From: Parcubacteria group bacterium
GTDB lineage: Bacteria; Patescibacteriota; Minisyncoccia; Moranbacterales; JAKLHP01
Assembly (NCBI GenBank): GCA_041657845.1
Contig: JBBABD010000017.1
Location: 1-15,422, forward strand
Direction of reading: 5' to 3'
Length of the DNA: 15,422 bases
Shown: in pieces, positions 13,541-15,422 of the stretch
How the letters are laid out: every line of letters starts with the position of its first letter
Position numbering within the stretch: position 1 is the first letter of the stretch
Notes under the pieces: model-generated
Seen by the model: the letters and a program-made list of their open reading frames with translations, nothing else
What the model was told of the DNA's origin: nothing
The model's database searches: none
Translations under genes and position numbers: made by a program

Positions 13541-13716
13541 GGATTCTATCCGCTGGTCGTAATGTGGGATTTATCTCACATAACAGCAATGCCTAACAGA
13601 GCTGTAAGAATCTGTAGTCGTGCCTCTTGTACAAGGGCATGCATAGACTCTAGGACTAATCGCAAAAGATAGTGATTTGCTGAAAAAATGAGGCACTCAA
13701 TGGATGGGTGTTTTTT
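13541..13716 (+). ncRNA. Repeated structured RNA element, copy C
   Basis: This is a full-length copy of about 176 nt. Predicted parts are: hairpin GGAT/ATCC (13541-13544 with 13548-13551); stem GCTG/CAGC (13552-13555 with 13584-13587) with internal GTCGTA and inner stem ATGTG/CACAT (13562-13566 with 13577-13581); hairpin ACAGA/TCTGT (13596-13600 with 13611-13615); stem TGCC/GGCA (13621-13624 with 13636-13639) plus CTT/AAG around TTGTACAA; the conserved string TAGGACTAATCGCAAAA (13651-13667); and a terminator. It begins 20 nt after the FecR-like gene. TATGAT at 13521-13526 could be a -10 box placing a start a few bases before the element, but no -35 supports it. Confidence 0.7.
13690..13716 (+). 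terminator. Intrinsic terminator closing RNA copy C
   Basis: GAGGCACTC (13690-13698) pairs with GGGTGTTTT (13706-13714) around AATGGAT, with G-U pairs, followed by a run of T. The GGCAC...GGGTGTTTTT layout matches copies A and B. Confidence 0.75.
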
Positions 13717-13738
13717 GCGTTGGTTTGTTTTTTTAATG

Positions 13739-13747
13739 TGGTATAAT
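13739..13747 (+). promoter_or_regulatory. Extended -10 promoter, leaderless start of second P-type ATPase
   Basis: TGG followed by TATAAT (13742-13747) ends only 6 nt before the ATG at 13754. Initiation at the usual distance would fall on or next to the ATG, giving a leaderless mRNA. The string TGGTATAATTAAAAAAT is identical to that before the hemerythrin operon. No -35 box is evident. Confidence 0.65.
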
Positions 13748-13753
13748 TAAAAA

Positions 13754-15422
13754 ATGCAAAACGAAAAGACAAAGAAATATTTTAATAAAGAGAAAAGTGA
13801 AATTTTTCAGGAGCTAAATACTGAAGAACATGGATTAAGAAAAGACGATATAAATAATCGTCTTTTGCAATATGGACCCAATAAGCTTCCAGAGGCTAAG
13901 GCCGAGAATATAGTCATTGTGTTTTTTCGTCAATTTCAAAGTTCTCTAATTTTTATCTTACTTCTGGCTACGGTTATCGTTTTTTTGACTGGAGAAAATA
14001 CTGATGGATTTGTTATTCTGTTCGTTCTTATTTTTAATGCCATAGTTGGCACCATTCAGGAAGGAAAAGCCCAGAATATTTTTGCAGCTCTTAAAAATTT
14101 AATCAAAACGAATGCTTCTGTGATTCGCGATAGCGAAGAAGATATTATTCTAGATGAAGAATTAGTACCTGGGGATATAATTATTCTTCGTGAAGGAGAA
14201 AAAGTTCCTGCCGATGCCAGAATTTTTTATTCCGAATCTCTTCAGGTTGATGAAGCCACTCTCACAGGGGAATCCAATCCGAAATTTAAGTTAGCAAACT
14301 CCATAAAAGAGTTAGATGTTCCCATTTCTGAACAAAAAAATATGGTTTTCAAAGGGACTACCGTTGTTTCTGGAAATGGAAAGGCGATAGTAGTGGCGAC
14401 AGGGACGAATACATTTATTGGAGGTATTGCCAAAAAAATAGCTGCTATTGACGAAGAGTTACCTTTGAAAAAAGACATACGTCATCTGTCGTATTTCATA
14501 ATCACTGCTGTTTTTGTGATAGGATTAGTTTTATTTGGAATTGGTATCGCTTATGGATACTCTCTCAAGGAAGTATTTTTAACCATTGTAGCTATTTCTG
14601 TTTCTATTATTCCAGAGGGACTGCCGATTGTGGTGACATTGGTACTGGCGACTGGTGTCTGGAGAATGGGCAAACGCAATGTATTGGTAAAAAAACTCCA
14701 AGCAGTGGAAGCTTTAGGTCAAACTGATGTAATTGCAGTGGATAAAACCGGAACGGTAACCAAGAATGAATTGGTGGTCAAGGAAATATATGTTGATGAA
14801 AAACTGTTTTTGGTAGGCGGAATCGGCTATGATCCAAAAGGGAAAGTGTCATTCGATGGGAAAATTATCGAACCGCTTAATCATCCAGAATTATTGTTGG
14901 TTGGTAAAATTGGTGCCTTGTGCAGCGGTGTCCATCTGGCTATGGATAATAATTTGGGAGTTTGGAAAATATCGGGTGATCCAACGGAAGGAGCAACTCT
15001 GGTGATGGCGGAAAAGATTGGTTATCATAAGTCCGATTTAGAAAAAGAGTTTGTTAAAACAGACGAAAAACCCTTTGATTATAAATTAAAATATCATACG
15101 ACTCTCTATAAAGAGAATGATAAATATTTATTGATGACTGTTGGGGCACCAGAGGAGTTGCTGGATGTTTCTGAAAAAGTTTGGAGTCATTCGAGAACAT
15201 ATGTTCTTACAGATGAAAAAAAAGAAAGATTGCGAGATGTTTTTGTAAAAATGTCCGAAAGGGGATTACGAGTAGTAGCTTTGGGAATAAAAAAAATAGA
15301 AAAAGATAATAAAATTCCCGATAAGCTATTTGAGCTTGAGTTTGTAGGATTTTTAGGTATCGAAGATTCTCCTAGGATTGAAGTGAAAGAAGCAGTGAAT
15401 AAAGTGAAAGTGGCAGGCATCC
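13754..15422 (+). CDS. P-type cation ATPase, P2 type (3' truncated by window end)
   Basis: The reading frame is open from the ATG at 13754 to the window edge, giving 556 codons, roughly 60-65% of a typical pump. Motifs visible are the N-terminal cation-ATPase domain (GLRKDDINNRLLQYGPNKLPE), actuator TGES (residues 171-174), M4 PEGLPIVVT with Glu288, phosphorylated Asp330 in DKTGTVT, the GDPTEGA motif of the nucleotide-binding domain and a VGAPEELL version of KGAPE. The M4 motif is the canonical P2 (Ca2+/Mn2+- or Na+-type) form, unlike the first ATPase, so the two pumps probably carry different ions or have different affinities. M5 and M6 lie outside the window, so ion choice is open. The start follows a -10 box so closely that the mRNA is probably leaderless. 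RNA copy C lies just upstream. Confidence 0.94.
   Translation, partial: MQNEKTKKYFNKEKSEIFQELNTEEHGLRKDDINNRLLQYGPNKLPEAKAENIVIVFFRQFQSSLIFILLLATVIVFLTGENTDGFVILFVLIFNAIVGTIQEGKAQNIFAALKNLIKTNASVIRDSEEDIILDEELVPGDIIILREGEKVPADARIFYSESLQVDEATLTGESNPKFKLANSIKELDVPISEQKNMVFKGTTVVSGNGKAIVVATGTNTFIGGIAKKIAAIDEELPLKKDIRHLSYFIITAVFVIGLVLFGIGIAYGYSLKEVFLTIVAISVSIIPEGLPIVVTLVLATGVWRMGKRNVLVKKLQAVEALGQTDVIAVDKTGTVTKNELVVKEIYVDEKLFLVGGIGYDPKGKVSFDGKIIEPLNHPELLLVGKIGALCSGVHLAMDNNLGVWKISGDPTEGATLVMAEKIGYHKSDLEKEFVKTDEKPFDYKLKYHTTLYKENDKYLLMTVGAPEELLDVSEKVWSHSRTYVLTDEKKERLRDVFVKMSERGLRVVALGIKKIEKDNKIPDKLFELEFVGFLGIEDSPRIEVKEAVNKVKVAGI

Noticed and set aside
13591..13597. GCCTAAC in copy C as an integron attC-like core site
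   Set aside because: Copies A and B do not keep it, no matching GTTAGGC-type partner lies at the other end of the element, and there is no integrase in the window.
10155..13716. CRISPR array or insertion-sequence repeats
   Set aside because: The copies are 1-2 kb apart, differ in sequence, contain internal hairpins and are separated by genes; no Cas or transposase gene is present.

Overview
The window is an AT-rich bacterial segment in which every gene lies on the + strand and most genes sit in short operons. Start codons are preceded by A-rich sequence, and only one gene (10986) has a convincing Shine-Dalgarno sequence. TGA is used as a true stop (4587, 9291, 10987), so the code is standard. 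This style, small membrane proteins with coiled-coil tails, and stacked GT4 glycosyltransferases, cation ATPases and FecR-type surface proteins suggest a Patescibacteria/CPR genome, perhaps Parcubacteria-like. That placement is inference; no rRNA or other marker is present.

Layout. (1) 2-3145: a MacAB-like ABC export operon, made of a 5'-truncated FtsX-type permease, an ATPase, a membrane-fusion/adaptor protein, and a two-helix membrane protein with a coiled-coil tail. (2) 3318-5601: two GT4 glycosyltransferases overlapping by 29 nt. (3) 5623-9293: an MFS transporter and a complete P-type cation ATPase. Directly behind the ATPase, and overlapping its stop, is a frameshifted remnant of a glycosyltransferase 3' end that matches the end of the 4561-5601 gene. 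The MFS/ATPase pair is therefore flanked by two diverged direct copies of a GT tail. (4) 9427-10038: a conserved-looking CxxC membrane protein of unknown function. (5) 10456-11288: a hemerythrin-like protein and a small cupin, with ATGA-coupled reading frames. (6) 11591-13520: a small exported protein, then a large membrane-anchored protein with a Cys-rich domain, a Q/P-rich linker, an Ig-like domain and a FecR-like domain. (7) 13754 to the window end: the first 556 codons of a second, more canonical P2-type ATPase.

The most unusual content is in the intergenic regions 10039-10455, 11289-11590 and 13521-13753. Each carries one copy, in the same orientation, of an RNA-like element that I cannot assign to a known family. 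Copies A and C are nearly the same length (about 177 nt). They share a paired GCTG/CAGC stem enclosing a hairpin whose bases differ but still pair. All three copies share an AACAGCAAYG segment, a hairpin with loop TTGTRCAA on different stem bases, the almost invariant string TAGGACTAATCRCAAAA, and a GGCACC-type intrinsic terminator. Beyond each terminator lies an extended -10 promoter (TGG then TATAAT or TAAAAT), identical over 17 nt in A and C. The candidate system is thus a repeated, terminator-ended structured RNA placed before a metal-binding operon, a surface-protein operon and a cation pump. It could be a small RNA family, an attenuator/riboswitch class or a mobile intergenic module; the sequence alone does not decide.
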